Notes: a model not told the origin generated them from the letters alone. A stretch of 64,000 bases of DNA from Azospirillum sp. SYSU D00513 (GCF_017356015.1 NZ_JAFIQV010000037.1:1-64000); one strand, 5' to 3'; positions 19,136 through 28,789 are shown, counted from the stretch's first letter. Made by a program: numbers and translations.

Positions 19136-19420
19136 TCAAGCCACCTTACCGTTCAGGGCATCTTTAAGCGCCTTACCAGCGGAAAACTTGGCTGACTTGG
19201 AGGCGGCAATCTTGATCTCAGCGCCGGTGGCCGGGTTGCGGCCGGTACGCTCACCGCGCTCGGACACCTCGAACTGACCGAAGCCGGGAAGCTTCACGGT
19301 CTCGCCCTTGACGATGGCCTCCTGCAGGCTGTCCAGCACGGCATCGAGTGCCTTGCCAGCGTCGGCCTTGCTGCCGCCCAGCTTTGCGGCGATCGCATCA
19401 ATGAGTTCTGCCTTGGTCAT
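19136..19420 (-). CDS. HU-family nucleoid protein
   Basis: A 94-residue HU/IHF-type protein: MTKAELIDAIAAKLG, a helix-turn-helix dimer region, and the beta-arm with GRNPATGAEIKIAASK, which bends DNA. GGGGACAGAG lies just before the start. A plasmid-borne HU can replace or compete with the host nucleoid protein on this large replicon. Confidence 0.95.
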   Translation of the reverse strand: MTKAELIDAIAAKLGGSKADAGKALDAVLDSLQEAIVKGETVKLPGFGQFEVSERGERTGRNPATGAEIKIAASKSAKFSAGKALKDALNGKVA

Positions 19421-19622
19421 TCTCTGTCCCCTGTTCGCTCTGAAACCCAGCAGGTATGCGGGGTTGCGCCCTTTTCGAGTAACGTAAGCGCCGCGGTGAC
19501 ACAAGGGGATGAGCGGTGTTGTGGATGCGCCGGCGAGTGGCGGGTCAAATCGGCGTCCTGAAGTGGCATCCTAACCACAACGACCGCAAGCGTTGGCAGA
19601 TTGGCGGGGCTAAGGTGCCGTC

Positions 19623-19844
19623 ATGAGAGAACCCTTCGACGTTTGTCTGGATGCGTTTGGAGACGGCTGGATCGTCTACGACGCCGTGCGTTGGCGCAGC
19701 CGGATGGAAATGGTGATCCTGGCGCGCGGCTTGCCACACGAGGAGGCCGCCTCCATGGCCGATTGGCTCAACGATGTCGGAGCCAAGCCGCCTGCTAACG
19801 ACCCAGGCCTGGCAAAGCTTGGATCGTCACAGAAGCACTCCTAA
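19623..19844 (+). CDS. small protein, 73 aa, unknown
   Basis: Starts MREPFDVCLDAFGDGWIVYDAVRW and has a compact, well-formed sequence with codon use like its neighbours. I do not recognise it. Likely real because of composition, but no ribosome site stands out. Confidence 0.45.
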   Translation: MREPFDVCLDAFGDGWIVYDAVRWRSRMEMVILARGLPHEEAASMADWLNDVGAKPPANDPGLAKLGSSQKHS

Positions 19845-19907
19845 TCGTTCAAGCTGTCACGCATGGCGTGCGCTGCCGGATCTCCGGCCCATGAGGGGAC
19901 GAGGTCA

Positions 19908-19922
19908 TGTCCAGAACGGACA
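19908..19922. repeat. dispersed dyad copy, TGTCCAGAACGGACA
   Basis: Intergenic copy with full 15-bp symmetry apart from the centre. Confidence 0.72.
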
Positions 19923-20040
19923 AGGGAGGGCAGTCGAGCAGCTACGAAACTTCAGGCATTGCTCGCAACCCTCGGAGAATGGAACAAGCCATAGCTTTCA
20001 CCCTGGTGGATAGCCTGATGTCATGACTCCAGCACTTACA

Positions 20041-20313
20041 TTATCTCCGGTTTGACCTGACCAGTGTTGTAGGCGAGTTTAACGGATTGGATGCGTGATG
20101 ACTCGACAAGATCGTTTCATTGGCGGCGCTGAAGTTTTTAGCCAATTCTAATGCTACGGTATCAATTCTCTTGTCGAGTAATGCTCTGACATGTGCAGAC
20201 GCGCTCTCAGGCAAACTAAAACGTTGCGTTCGCAAATTCTTCAGGATGCGCCGCTGACTAGCTGCATCAGCATACAGCGTGACAACGCGATGCTTAGGGT
20301 CGTGAGTAGTCAT
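20041..20313 (-). CDS. small protein, 90 aa, unknown
   Basis: Basic helical protein starting MTTHDPKHRVVTLYAD. The pattern of a short beta-strand followed by helices hints at a ribbon-helix-helix-like regulator, but I cannot confirm it. Lies alone between two intergenic stretches. Confidence 0.4.
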   Translation of the reverse strand: MTTHDPKHRVVTLYADAASQRRILKNLRTQRFSLPESASAHVRALLDKRIDTVALELAKNFSAANETILSSHHASNPLNSPTTLVRSNRR

Positions 20314-20668
20314 AAGCCCTCCCCAATTTCATTACATTCACGGTAGCACGGGCGCACGACAGAGTGCCCACTGCTCATAAGTAGTGGCGAGGTAACTCGG
20401 CGGTGTATTGAGCTATGGCCAGAGTCACAAGGAGCCCCAGCCCCACGGCGGCCTGTTAGCGGCCTGAAGCATGCAAGTGGATGATGCCTCTGGATCAGAA
20501 ACATTAGACTCAAGACGCAACGTTGATTTGACGAATGCGTTGATGGGGTGCGGCACTATAGTGGTGTCGTGCTTCCACCCATCGAAAACTTTATCAGCTC
20601 CTGCCTCCGTTCAAGGGCGCAGGAGCTTTTTCTTGCTGTTGGGGCAGGGGGCGGTTTTACGACAGGCG
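20314..20668. other. intergenic region with a possible small RNA
   Basis: No gene. A TATAGT box lies about 65 bases before a strong plus-strand terminator (AGCTCCTGC at 20596-20604 pairing with GCAGGAGCT at 20619-20627, then T-rich). With no coding gene upstream on this strand, it may end a small RNA of about 60-70 bases. Confidence 0.4.
20596..20634 (+). terminator. intrinsic terminator, possible sRNA 3' end
   Basis: Nine-base-pair stem followed by TTTTTCTT. Confidence 0.7.
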
Positions 20669-21025
20669 TCAGGCCGAGCGACGGGCTGTACCGCCGTCCA
20701 GAACGGACGCCGGGCGCCACAGGTGCAAGCTGACCGGAGCTGTAGTGAGAAGTTTGAAGTAGGGGTGCTCGGCCCGCATCCGGTCGATTGCCTCCAGCAT
20801 CTCATCCAGTAGGCCTCGGGCGGGGTCGGAGAGTTGAACCTCCCGGTGGTCAGCGGTAGTGGCCCAAGAGGGGGCAGCACTTGCACTGCTCGGGGGTACT
20901 GCTGCGATCTTGGAAGAAATCACCCACGCCGAAGCGTCAGTGTCCCAGCCGATCAGGCGGCGGTCCTTGCCGGTCTGTAACCAAGCCCACTGCTTCAGCC
21001 TCAGGGGCTTCTTGTCGCCAAGCAT
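20669..21025 (-). CDS. unknown 118-aa protein
   Basis: Starts MLGDKKPLRLKQWAWLQTGKD. The product looks globular at the N-terminus and has an acidic helix (RGLLDEMLEAIDRMRAEH) near the middle. No family recognised. Its 3' end includes a dyad copy, CGTCCAGAACGGACG, at 20695-20709, as in the WGR-like gene. Confidence 0.5.
   Translation of the reverse strand: MLGDKKPLRLKQWAWLQTGKDRRLIGWDTDASAWVISSKIAAVPPSSASAAPSWATTADHREVQLSDPARGLLDEMLEAIDRMRAEHPYFKLLTTAPVSLHLWRPASVLDGGTARRSA
20695..20709. repeat. dispersed dyad copy, CGTCCAGAACGGACG
   Basis: Full dyad inside the 3' end of the 118-aa gene. Confidence 0.7.
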
Positions 21026-21455
21026 TTCTCAACTCCGTTGTCTGCCGACGTGGCAGTAAGATGACAGTGGTTGTTCCTTGACGGTTCTGCAATTGGGAAA
21101 GATCGGCCGGAGTCTCTGACGCGCTCTTTGTCTCTACTCCCGACAGAGCATTCCTGTTCGGAGGCAGGGCAAGTTAGGCGCATCCGCCTAAGTGCTGTGA
21201 CATCGTTCCTGCCTCCGTCCAGCAGGTTTGAAGCAGCGCTACTGGCTCCGTGCAAGCGCGCGTTGCGCCTGATCTGTCATCGCAAGCTTAGCACTTGAAC
21301 GGCGCGAGAGCTTGATCTGCCTTACAGATACTCGCCTTTAACCCCACTGCAGCGTGAGAAGCGAATTGCCAAGGCCAAGGTAGCCCGCCGCACGCCGCAG
21401 CCACCATGCGTTGAAATGAGCAGCTATTGACTCCCGAAGGCGTTAGGACATATCA
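21026..21455. other. intergenic with nested inverted repeats
   Basis: No supported gene. A nested structure at about 21163-21219 pairs GGAGGCAGG with CCTGCCTCC and, inside, TTAGGCG with CGCCTAA. It could be a structured RNA or terminator. The region upstream of imuA includes the LexA box at 21456. Confidence 0.45.
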
Positions 21456-21470
21456 GAACGTAACGGGAAC
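21456..21470. promoter_or_regulatory. LexA (SOS) box of the imuA operon
   Basis: GAAC at 21456-21459, seven bases, GAAC at 21467-21470. This is the reverse complement of GTTC-N7-GTTC, the alphaproteobacterial LexA site. It lies 20 bases before the imuA start, so LexA would repress the whole imuA-imuB-dnaE2 cassette until DNA damage. Confidence 0.9.
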
Positions 21471-21490
21471 AAATGCCTAAGGAGGGCACG

Positions 21491-22201
21491 GTGAACGACC
21501 TCAGCACCATCGCTGCCCTGCGACAGCAGATTAGAGCCATCGAGCGCTCGGAAGCCAGTGGCAACGGCGGGCGTCTGACCTTCGGCATTCCCGCCATCGA
21601 CCGTCACCTGCCGGACCATGGCCTGCGCTCTGGCGCTGTCCACGAGGTGATCGGCGACGTGGACGATATGGCCCGTATCGGGCTGATTGCCGCTCTCCTG
21701 GGAAGAATGGACCGGCCCGTTTTTTGGCTCCGAGCCCCCGAATCGTTCGGCCAGCTAAGCGCCGGAGGGCTGAGCCAATTTGGCCTCCAGCCCCACCAAC
21801 TGGTGCTGAGCATTCCAGGCGGGAAGGAAAGCCTCTGGGCGCTCGAAGAGGCCGCTCGCTGCCAGGCCTTTGCTGCTGTGGTCGGGGAGGGCGTCATCGC
21901 CACTCCTGTCCAGGGCAGACGGCTGCAGCTCGCCTCCGAGACCGGCGGCACCCTCCTGCTCCTCCTTCCACCCGCATCCTCCAACCCGCCACCGTCCCTC
22001 TCTGCGACCCGCTGGCGCGTCACATCGGCGCCCGGTCGCTACGACGGCGGCGGTGTCGGACCGCCACGATGGGCCGTCTCGTTGCTGCGCTGTCGCAGTG
22101 GAACGCCTGGATCGTGGTTGCTGGAGTGGGACGATGAGGAATTACGTCTCGGTCTGGTTGCCGACATGGCCAACCGACCGCTGGTGCAAGTCACATCCTG
22201 A
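21491..22201 (+). CDS. imuA: ImuA, RecA-like accessory of translesion synthesis
   Basis: A 236-residue RecA/SulA-like protein of the mutasome. FGIPAIDRHLPDHGL and GAVHEVIG match the ImuA N-terminal region; a complete Walker A is not apparent. It works with ImuB and DnaE2 in damage-induced mutagenesis. I start at the GTG of VNDLSTIAAL, since AAGGAGG precedes it by about 5 bases, rather than at the ATG at 21473. The 3' end overlaps imuB by 68 bases. Confidence 0.9.
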   Translation: MNDLSTIAALRQQIRAIERSEASGNGGRLTFGIPAIDRHLPDHGLRSGAVHEVIGDVDDMARIGLIAALLGRMDRPVFWLRAPESFGQLSAGGLSQFGLQPHQLVLSIPGGKESLWALEEAARCQAFAAVVGEGVIATPVQGRRLQLASETGGTLLLLLPPASSNPPPSLSATRWRVTSAPGRYDGGGVGPPRWAVSLLRCRSGTPGSWLLEWDDEELRLGLVADMANRPLVQVTS

Positions 22202-23621
22202 CAAGGCCAATGGCCCCGTCGCACTCGCCGCGGCCGGGCAGGGCGGTGTGCGGATCACCGGCGTCAACACGCTGGCCGGTGGCGAGGGCCTCGTGCCCGG
22301 CATCACCGTGGCTGAAGCCAGAGCCCTCGTCCCACATGTCCTCATCGGCGACGCTGATCCGGAGGCTGATGCGGAGGGGCTGTTGCGCTTGGCCGACTGG
22401 TGCCGGCGCTGGTCTCCGCGCGTGGCGCTGGACGGGCCGGACGGGCTGATCCTCGACATCACCGGCTGCGGGCACCTCTGGGGCGGCGATGGCGCCCTGC
22501 TGACCGATCTCTCGTCACGTCTGGACAGGGCGAGTGTTGGCTACCGCCTCGGGACGGCTCCGACCCCAGCGGCGGCCTGGGCATGGTCCCGCTACCGTCC
22601 GGGCCGGAGCAGGCCGATGCTCGGTCCAGAACAGACACAGGAGGAGCTGAACCGGTTGCCGGTCGAGGCCTTGCGCATCCCCATGGCGCAAGCGGCCAAT
22701 CTGGGCCGTGTCGGGCTCCGGATCATCGGTGATCTGGTGCGGCTGCCGAGAGCACCGTTAGCCGCCCGGTTCGGGCAGGAGCTGGTCGACCGTCTGGACC
22801 GGCTTACGGGCGCTGTCCCCGATCCCGTCACGCCGCTGGTCACGCCTCCGAGCTGGTCGACGCGCCTCGCGCTGGCGGAACCGATCAGCCGCCGGGAAGA
22901 CTTCGAGCTGGCAACAGGCCGCCTACTGGCCGAACTGTGCGAGCGGTTGGGAGAGGCCGGGCAGGGTGTCCGGGCGCTGACCCTGACCCTGTACCGTGTG
23001 GACGGAGCCACCCAACCGCTGGCGATCGGAACCAGCAAGCCATCCCGTGATCCGCGGCACCTGCTGCGCCTGTTCCGGGAGCGGCTGGACCAGATCGAAC
23101 CGGGATTTGGCGTCGAGGTGATGACGCTGGAAGCCACCGAGACGAACCGCCTGGCAGCGGAACAGGTGGAGGCCGGTGGCAATGGAGCGGATCTTACGCG
23201 GACGGAGTTGATTGACCGGCTCCGAACACGAGCGGGGAACCGCGCTGCCCTGCGCTTCGCCTCTCTCTCGGCGCACGTTCCCGAACGGACCTTCAGCCTG
23301 CGTCCGGTCGAGGAGGATGCCGGCGAGGAGAACTGGCAGACGGACGGTGAACGGCCTGTGCTGCTGCTCAGCCCTCCCGAGCCCATCAACACCGATGGCA
23401 TCCCTGTTGGCGTGCCTGAGGCCTTCTACTGGCGCGGACGGCGCTACCATGTGGGTCTGCATGAGGGGCCGGAGCGAATTCGCTCCGAATGGTGGCGGCG
23501 CGATCCTGATGCGGTCCGCGACTATTACCGGATCCAGGAAATCGGCGGGAAGCGCTTCTGGGTCTTTCGCCGGCGGGGGACGGATCTGGACGGCTGGTTC
23601 ATGCACGGCCTGTTCGCATGA
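22134..23621 (+). CDS. imuB: ImuB, catalytically inactive Y-family polymerase homologue
   Basis: A 495-residue Y-family DNA polymerase relative that acts as the hub linking DnaE2, ImuA and the beta clamp. It starts MRNYVSVWLPTWPTDRW; the palm residues normally coordinating metal are replaced, as in other ImuB proteins. Later parts include a helix-hairpin region (ANLGRVGLRIIGDLVRLP) and a C-terminal tail with YYRIQEIGGKRFWVFRR. A clamp-binding-like stretch was not found by eye. Its stop codon overlaps the dnaE2 start in ATGA. Confidence 0.92.
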   Translation: MRNYVSVWLPTWPTDRWCKSHPDKANGPVALAAAGQGGVRITGVNTLAGGEGLVPGITVAEARALVPHVLIGDADPEADAEGLLRLADWCRRWSPRVALDGPDGLILDITGCGHLWGGDGALLTDLSSRLDRASVGYRLGTAPTPAAAWAWSRYRPGRSRPMLGPEQTQEELNRLPVEALRIPMAQAANLGRVGLRIIGDLVRLPRAPLAARFGQELVDRLDRLTGAVPDPVTPLVTPPSWSTRLALAEPISRREDFELATGRLLAELCERLGEAGQGVRALTLTLYRVDGATQPLAIGTSKPSRDPRHLLRLFRERLDQIEPGFGVEVMTLEATETNRLAAEQVEAGGNGADLTRTELIDRLRTRAGNRAALRFASLSAHVPERTFSLRPVEEDAGEENWQTDGERPVLLLSPPEPINTDGIPVGVPEAFYWRGRRYHVGLHEGPERIRSEWWRRDPDAVRDYYRIQEIGGKRFWVFRRRGTDLDGWFMHGLFA

Positions 23622-26600
23622 GCTACGTCGAGCTTCAGCTCACGACCAACTTTTCGTTCCTCCGGGGAGCTTCGCACCCGGACGAATACGTCCTGGCCGC
23701 CGCCGCGCTGGGCTACCGGGAGATCGGCATTGCGGATCGCAACACGCTGGGCGGCGTGGTGCGGCTGCATGTGGCTGCCAAGCAGGCGGGGCTGCGGGCC
23801 GTGATCGGCTGCCGGTTGGATCTCACCGACGCACCAAGCCTGCTCGCCTACCCGACGGACCGGGTTGCCTATGGGCGGCTCTGTCGGATGCTGACGGACG
23901 GACGGCGCCGGAGCGTAAAGGGCGAGTGCACCGTCGGCTACCAGGACCTCCTCACACACGGCGCGGGCCAGATCCTGGTTCTGCTGCCGCCTGAGGGACG
24001 TCTGACCACTGTCCGGCTGCACGGCTACGCCGAAAGCCTCCAGCGGCTCGCCAGCGACTTCCCAGGCCACATCTACGCGGCTGTGAACCTGCTGCAAGCC
24101 GCTGGGGACCAGAAGCGGCTGGAGCGCCTTGCCGCCGTCGCGGATGGACTGGACGTGCCTCTCATCGCCACCAACGATGTCCACTACCATGCCCGGCACC
24201 GGGCGTGCCTGCAGGATGTGCTGACCTGCATCCGCGAGAAGACCATCCTGGCCAGGGCGGGACGCAAGCTCTTCCCCAATGCGGAACGGCACCTGAAGGC
24301 ACCGAAGACGATGCTGCAGTTGTTCGCCTCCCGCCCGGATGCGGTGGAGCGGACGGTAGAGCTTGCCTCACGGTGCACCTTCTCCCTCGAGGAGCTGCGG
24401 TACGAATACCCGACCGACCCCGTGCCGCCCGGTGTCACGCCGCAGGAGGAACTCGTCCGTCGTACATGGACAGGAGCCGCAGAGCGCTGGCCGATGGGCG
24501 TGCCGCCGAACGTCCATGAGCTGCTGGAGCGTGAGCTGCAGCTGATCGACCAGCTTGGCTACGCGCCCTACTTCCTGACGGTGCATGACGTGGTCCAGTT
24601 CGCCCGCAGACAGGGCATCCTGTGCCAGGGGCGAGGCTCGGCCGCTAACTCGGCCGTCTGCTACGCGCTCTCCATCACTGCCGTCGATCCGACCAAGCAC
24701 GATCTCCTCTTCGAGCGCTTCGTCTCCGCTGCCCGCAACGAGCCGCCCGACATCGATGTGGACTTCGAGCACGAGCGGCGGGAGGAGGTGATCCAGTACC
24801 TCTACCGCACCTACAGCCGCTCACGGGCCGGGCTGACCGGTATCAACGTCACCTTCCAGTCCAAGCTGGCCATCCGCGAGGTCGGCAAGGTGATGGGGCT
24901 GTCGGGCGATACGGTGGACGCCTTGTCCAAGGCTATCTGGGCCTGGGGCAGCGAGGAACTGGACGAGAAGCGGATCCAGGAAGCGGGCATCGACCCCACA
25001 GAGCCGACCATCGCCCGAGCCATGCAGCTGGCCCAGGACCTGGTCGGGTTCCCCCGGCACCGCAGTCAGCATCCCGGCGGCTTCGTGCTCACCCGTGGTC
25101 GCCTGGATGAGGTGGTCCCGGTCGAGAACGCCGCCATGCCGGACCGCACCGTGATCGAGTGGGACAAGAACGACCTGGACGATCTCGGCATCCTGAAGAT
25201 CGATGTGCTGGCGCTCGGTATGCTGAGCTGCCTGCGCAAGGGCTTTGACCTGCTGTCAGCGCAGCTCGGCCGACCGTTCAGCCTCCCCGACGTGCCGTCA
25301 GAGGACCCGCAGACCTACCGCATGATCCAGCGGGCGGACACGCTCGGTGTCTTCCAGATCGAGAGCCGGGCCCAGATGGCGATGCTGCCCCGGCTGAAGC
25401 CTGCGACCTTCTACGACATCGTCATCCAGGTGGCGATCGTCCGGCCCGGGCCAATCCAAGGCGACATGGTCCACCCCTACATCCGCCGCCGGCAGGGGCT
25501 GGAGAAGCCGGACCTCCCGACCCCGGAGTTGAAGCGGGTGCTGGGCAAGACGCTGGGCGTGCCGCTCTTCCAGGAGCAGGCGATGCGCCTTGCCATGGTG
25601 TGCGCTGGCTTCACGGCGGAGGAAGCCGATCAACTGCGCCGTGCCATGGGCGCCAAGCGCAGTGCCGACCGGCTGGCCGCCTACCAGGACCGCATGGTCA
25701 CAGGCATGCTCGCACGAGGCTACGACCGGGAGTTCGCTGAGCGCTGCTACAAGCAGATCATTGGCTTCGGCTCCTATGGCTTCCCCGAGAGCCACTCTGC
25801 GAGCTTCGCTCTGCTCGCTTACGCCTCTTCCTGGCTCAAGTGCCACTACCCGGCTGTGTTCTGCGCGGCGCTGCTGAACAGCCAGCCCATGGGCTTTTAT
25901 GCGCCGGCGCAGATCGTCCGGGATGCACGGGAGCATGGGGTTGATGTCCGCGCGGTGGACGTGAACCACTCGGAATGGGACTGCATCCTGGAACACGGGC
26001 GCATGGGACCGTCCGTGCGGCTTGGGATGCGGCTGATCCGGGGACTCCGCGAGGTCGATGCCATTCGCCTCGTTGCCGCTAGAGGGACCGGCTATCGCAC
26101 TGTCCAGGAGGTCTGGGACCGGGCGCGTTTGGGTGTGGCGGCGCTGGAACGGCTCGCCAACGCTGATGCATGGCTGTCGATCGGCCTCGGCCGCCGTGAG
26201 GCTCTGTGGCAGATCCGTGCCCTCGGCGCGGCACCACTGCCCCTCTTCGCGGTCGCCGATGCCCGCCGTCTGCCTGGAGACAACCGCGGCCCGGTCGAGC
26301 GGGGCGATGAGCCCGACGTGATGCTGCCGTCGGTGCGCCTGGGTGAAGCCATCGTTGAGGACTACAAGGCGGTGTCCCTGACGCTGCGCTCACACCCGCT
26401 GCAGCTGCTCCGGCCAAAGCTGCGGGAGCAGGGGTACAGCCCGGCACGCGCGCTGGAGGGCCTAGCGGACGGTGCCCGTGTTGGGATTGCTGGACTCACC
26501 CTTGTACGGCAGCGGCCCGGGACCGCAAGTGGCGTGGTCTTTGTCACCATCGAGGATGAGACCTGGCATTCCAACGTCGTGATTTGGTCATCCGTATTTG

Positions 26601-26803
26601 AGAAGCAGCGCCGGATCGTACTCGGGGCGTCCATAATGGGCGTTTGGGGACGCGTTCAGAAGGAAGGCGAGGTGATCCATGTCGTTGCCGACCGGCTGGT
26701 GAACCTGTCGCACCTGAGCGCTGCACTCGTCAGAATGGACGATCCAGCCGAGAGTGCAGAGGTTGCACCACCCGTGTTCCCGGCGGCTCGAGATTTCCGA
26801 TAA
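23618..26803 (+). CDS. dnaE2: DnaE2 error-prone DNA polymerase III alpha subunit
   Basis: A 1061-residue C-family polymerase, of the usual length for DnaE2. The PHP domain opens with MSYVELQLTTNFSFLRGASHP; the polymerase palm shows GRGSAANSAVCYAL and PDIDVDFEHERREEV; later GVPLFQEQAM and FGSYGFPESHSASFALLAY match the family; an OB-fold ends the protein. It copies damaged DNA during the SOS response with ImuA/ImuB. Third gene of an overlapping operon under the LexA box. Confidence 0.95.
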   Translation: MSYVELQLTTNFSFLRGASHPDEYVLAAAALGYREIGIADRNTLGGVVRLHVAAKQAGLRAVIGCRLDLTDAPSLLAYPTDRVAYGRLCRMLTDGRRRSVKGECTVGYQDLLTHGAGQILVLLPPEGRLTTVRLHGYAESLQRLASDFPGHIYAAVNLLQAAGDQKRLERLAAVADGLDVPLIATNDVHYHARHRACLQDVLTCIREKTILARAGRKLFPNAERHLKAPKTMLQLFASRPDAVERTVELASRCTFSLEELRYEYPTDPVPPGVTPQEELVRRTWTGAAERWPMGVPPNVHELLERELQLIDQLGYAPYFLTVHDVVQFARRQGILCQGRGSAANSAVCYALSITAVDPTKHDLLFERFVSAARNEPPDIDVDFEHERREEVIQYLYRTYSRSRAGLTGINVTFQSKLAIREVGKVMGLSGDTVDALSKAIWAWGSEELDEKRIQEAGIDPTEPTIARAMQLAQDLVGFPRHRSQHPGGFVLTRGRLDEVVPVENAAMPDRTVIEWDKNDLDDLGILKIDVLALGMLSCLRKGFDLLSAQLGRPFSLPDVPSEDPQTYRMIQRADTLGVFQIESRAQMAMLPRLKPATFYDIVIQVAIVRPGPIQGDMVHPYIRRRQGLEKPDLPTPELKRVLGKTLGVPLFQEQAMRLAMVCAGFTAEEADQLRRAMGAKRSADRLAAYQDRMVTGMLARGYDREFAERCYKQIIGFGSYGFPESHSASFALLAYASSWLKCHYPAVFCAALLNSQPMGFYAPAQIVRDAREHGVDVRAVDVNHSEWDCILEHGRMGPSVRLGMRLIRGLREVDAIRLVAARGTGYRTVQEVWDRARLGVAALERLANADAWLSIGLGRREALWQIRALGAAPLPLFAVADARRLPGDNRGPVERGDEPDVMLPSVRLGEAIVEDYKAVSLTLRSHPLQLLRPKLREQGYSPARALEGLADGARVGIAGLTLVRQRPGTASGVVFVTIEDETWHSNVVIWSSVFEKQRRIVLGASIMGVWGRVQKEGEVIHVVADRLVNLSHLSAALVRMDDPAESAEVAPPVFPAARDFR

Positions 26804-27011
26804 CATTCAAGTGCGTCGGGATGTTCTGTCCGACTGGGGCACCCTAAGCCAATGAACTGGCATGAGCATCTCAGCTTGTTAAACTGGCATGCAGCCGATC
26901 CGAAGGCTCCGCGAATGCATTCGGTCCTGGGCTAATCTACCGACTAATCTTGAACGCGCTATAATCTCGAAGGTGCAAAATCCCGCAACGGCGGCAAACC
27001 CGACCGCGCTT
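26804..27011. other. spacer behind dnaE2; left edge of AT-rich module
   Basis: Composition drops here. It contains TGTCCGA at 26827-26833, which is repeated in inverted form by the palindrome in front of the recombinase gene (29882-29907), and a direct repeat AACTGGCATG at 26855 and 26882. These could mark an element end, but they are short. Confidence 0.35.
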
Positions 27012-28433
27012 CTACTTTTTTCTCCTGTTTCTCTTCTTCAGACGTCGTTGGGCCGCCTTTGTTTTTGGAACATTGGCATATTCACCAGGGTAATCGGACT
27101 CGAAAACGTTGCGTGACCATAAATCAATCCCTAGCTCCCTAATGTCTTTCCTCGCTTGCTTCTCGTTGCTCTCGTTCCAATTCTCAAAAGTGTAAAGCCC
27201 TAGTTCAGCTCCTCTCCCTGTTGATTGCAGTATGAGGCCTAGAACCTTTTTGGTGCTTGGTTGCCTGTATCTGACAACGGCGGCATATTTCGCGAGAAGC
27301 ACTCGCCGTGCCTTTATGTAAGTTTGAGGATCTATTGGTTGCGGCCCCTCGCAGAATGCAAAGACGAATACTAGACCAGCGTTATCCGGAAATCCGTATG
27401 CTCCTGGATGAAAACCCGAAGGTGTTCTCACGGAGAGTTTTGCCTCGATATATCCCGATACCATCCTACGCTCAAGCCGGGATAAAGATGCCATCAAACG
27501 GAGCCCTTCCTCGTACTCCCCGTAACGAGCACCAGTTCTTTTTGCGTGATCTATGACAACCTTACTGAAAGTTTCTATTAGGGAGTCCCAACGATAGCTA
27601 ATTAAGTTAGCGCTCTTCTTGCCTGTGTACTTTTGGGATGAGCTAAATCTATTCCACAGCCCATCAAAAATGATGTGTGCTTCTTTCAGTTCATTATCAG
27701 CTCGAGAGTAGTGCTGCCGAAGTGAGTTCTTGCTCATAAGGTATATTGCAAGGAGATCCTCCTCCTTTGCGGCTGCGACGAAATTCGATGCAAAGAAATC
27801 CTCCTTCTCAGAAAGGTAGCTGCAGAAATCACTTATAGTGTTCAACTCCGACAGAAGAATATCGAGCGTGATGTCATCAAAAACATGCACGAACCCTTTA
27901 GGATTTGATCCATTAAAAGCAAATGCTTTCACAAAATCGGCATCGTTAGCCATATCCGAGTCGGAAATATTAGTGAGCCTCAAACTACCACTACCTCCTC
28001 CAAGCTCTGACCGAGCCCGATCGGCGGCACCCAAAGCGACGGCTACTCGGTGAAACCGGATGTTATTTATGCTCCTGAGGTCGAACGGAAAAGGGACGGA
28101 TGCTTTCTTGTCCAGAAAAATGCGATCAGGAAACTCGATCATCCATCGTTCGGCGCCATATATCTGGTCAACCGATTTGTGTATAGATCTTCGATACCAA
28201 CGGTTCCAGTCAACGCTTAAGCTGCCTGTATTTTTCATAGAACACGATTTATCTGAAAATATTATAACATTGTTTCCGAAAACTACCAAAAGGTCGCAGA
28301 GTTCCTTTCCTTCTCCTACGCCATTTTTGATGCCTCTGTCCGTATATGGGTTCGAATAGCTCCATAAAGACAGAAACGATTTTTCACAAAGCTTACTAAG
28401 GTACTGCTCCGATGGTGTGCTTCCTCCAATCAT
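27012..28433 (-). CDS. predicted PD-(D/E)xK-type nuclease, AT-rich cargo gene
   Basis: A 473-residue protein that stands out by much lower GC than its neighbours. Near residues 35-65 it has GEGKELCDLLVVFGNNVIIFSDK, that is Glu...Asp...(F)SDK, a PD-(D/E)xK nuclease core as in restriction-like and defence proteins. The rest (SLETFSKVVIDHAKR..., a Lys/Arg-rich C-terminal tail RRLKKRNRRKK) is not recognised. Proteins with this N-terminal signature occur singly in defence islands; a defence role is my inference. Start after AGAAGG. It is followed, on the same strand upstream, by a recombinase gene. Confidence 0.6.
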   Translation of the reverse strand: MIGGSTPSEQYLSKLCEKSFLSLWSYSNPYTDRGIKNGVGEGKELCDLLVVFGNNVIIFSDKSCSMKNTGSLSVDWNRWYRRSIHKSVDQIYGAERWMIEFPDRIFLDKKASVPFPFDLRSINNIRFHRVAVALGAADRARSELGGGSGSLRLTNISDSDMANDADFVKAFAFNGSNPKGFVHVFDDITLDILLSELNTISDFCSYLSEKEDFFASNFVAAAKEEDLLAIYLMSKNSLRQHYSRADNELKEAHIIFDGLWNRFSSSQKYTGKKSANLISYRWDSLIETFSKVVIDHAKRTGARYGEYEEGLRLMASLSRLERRMVSGYIEAKLSVRTPSGFHPGAYGFPDNAGLVFVFAFCEGPQPIDPQTYIKARRVLLAKYAAVVRYRQPSTKKVLGLILQSTGRGAELGLYTFENWNESNEKQARKDIRELGIDLWSRNVFESDYPGEYANVPKTKAAQRRLKKRNRRKK

Positions 28434-28789
28434 TGATACGCACCTTCTCTAGGAAGATTAGAATTGCGAGCAATCGGCAATCGTCTGACGCAGGTAGCTT
28501 GTACTGAGTGCCGGTCAATGAGCAAAGGGGCAAGGGTCGGATTTCCTTGCTGCCCTTCCCTCAACGACCGTTGCCTTTTGAAAACTACGCTGTTCATCGC
28601 GACCAGTTCCCTCGCGCCAAATATCGTCCGACAACTTGGACGGCCTATGAGGTCGAGCGAGGTAAACGCGGCGGTATGACATTCTGATTCAATGAAAATG
28701 CTACTCAGGCCCGGCACGCCATCCTGCGCCGCAAGCCGTCGCATCACACGGTGGTAGCGATCGTAACCTCGCAAGCATTGAGGCGTCAT
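28430..28789 (-). CDS. doubtful 119-aa frame overlapping the nuclease start
   Basis: The frame ends in an ATGA overlap with the nuclease start, which hints at translational coupling. The product (MTPQCLRGYDRY...) resembles nothing I know and has an odd composition, so it may be chance. Confidence 0.25.
   Translation of the reverse strand: MTPQCLRGYDRYHRVMRRLAAQDGVPGLSSIFIESECHTAAFTSLDLIGRPSCRTIFGARELVAMNSVVFKRQRSLREGQQGNPTLAPLLIDRHSVQATCVRRLPIARNSNLPREGAYQ

Noticed and set aside
26855..26891. Repeat AACTGGCATG at 26855 and 26882
   Set aside because: Only 10 bases, two copies; could be chance. Mentioned only as part of the module edge.
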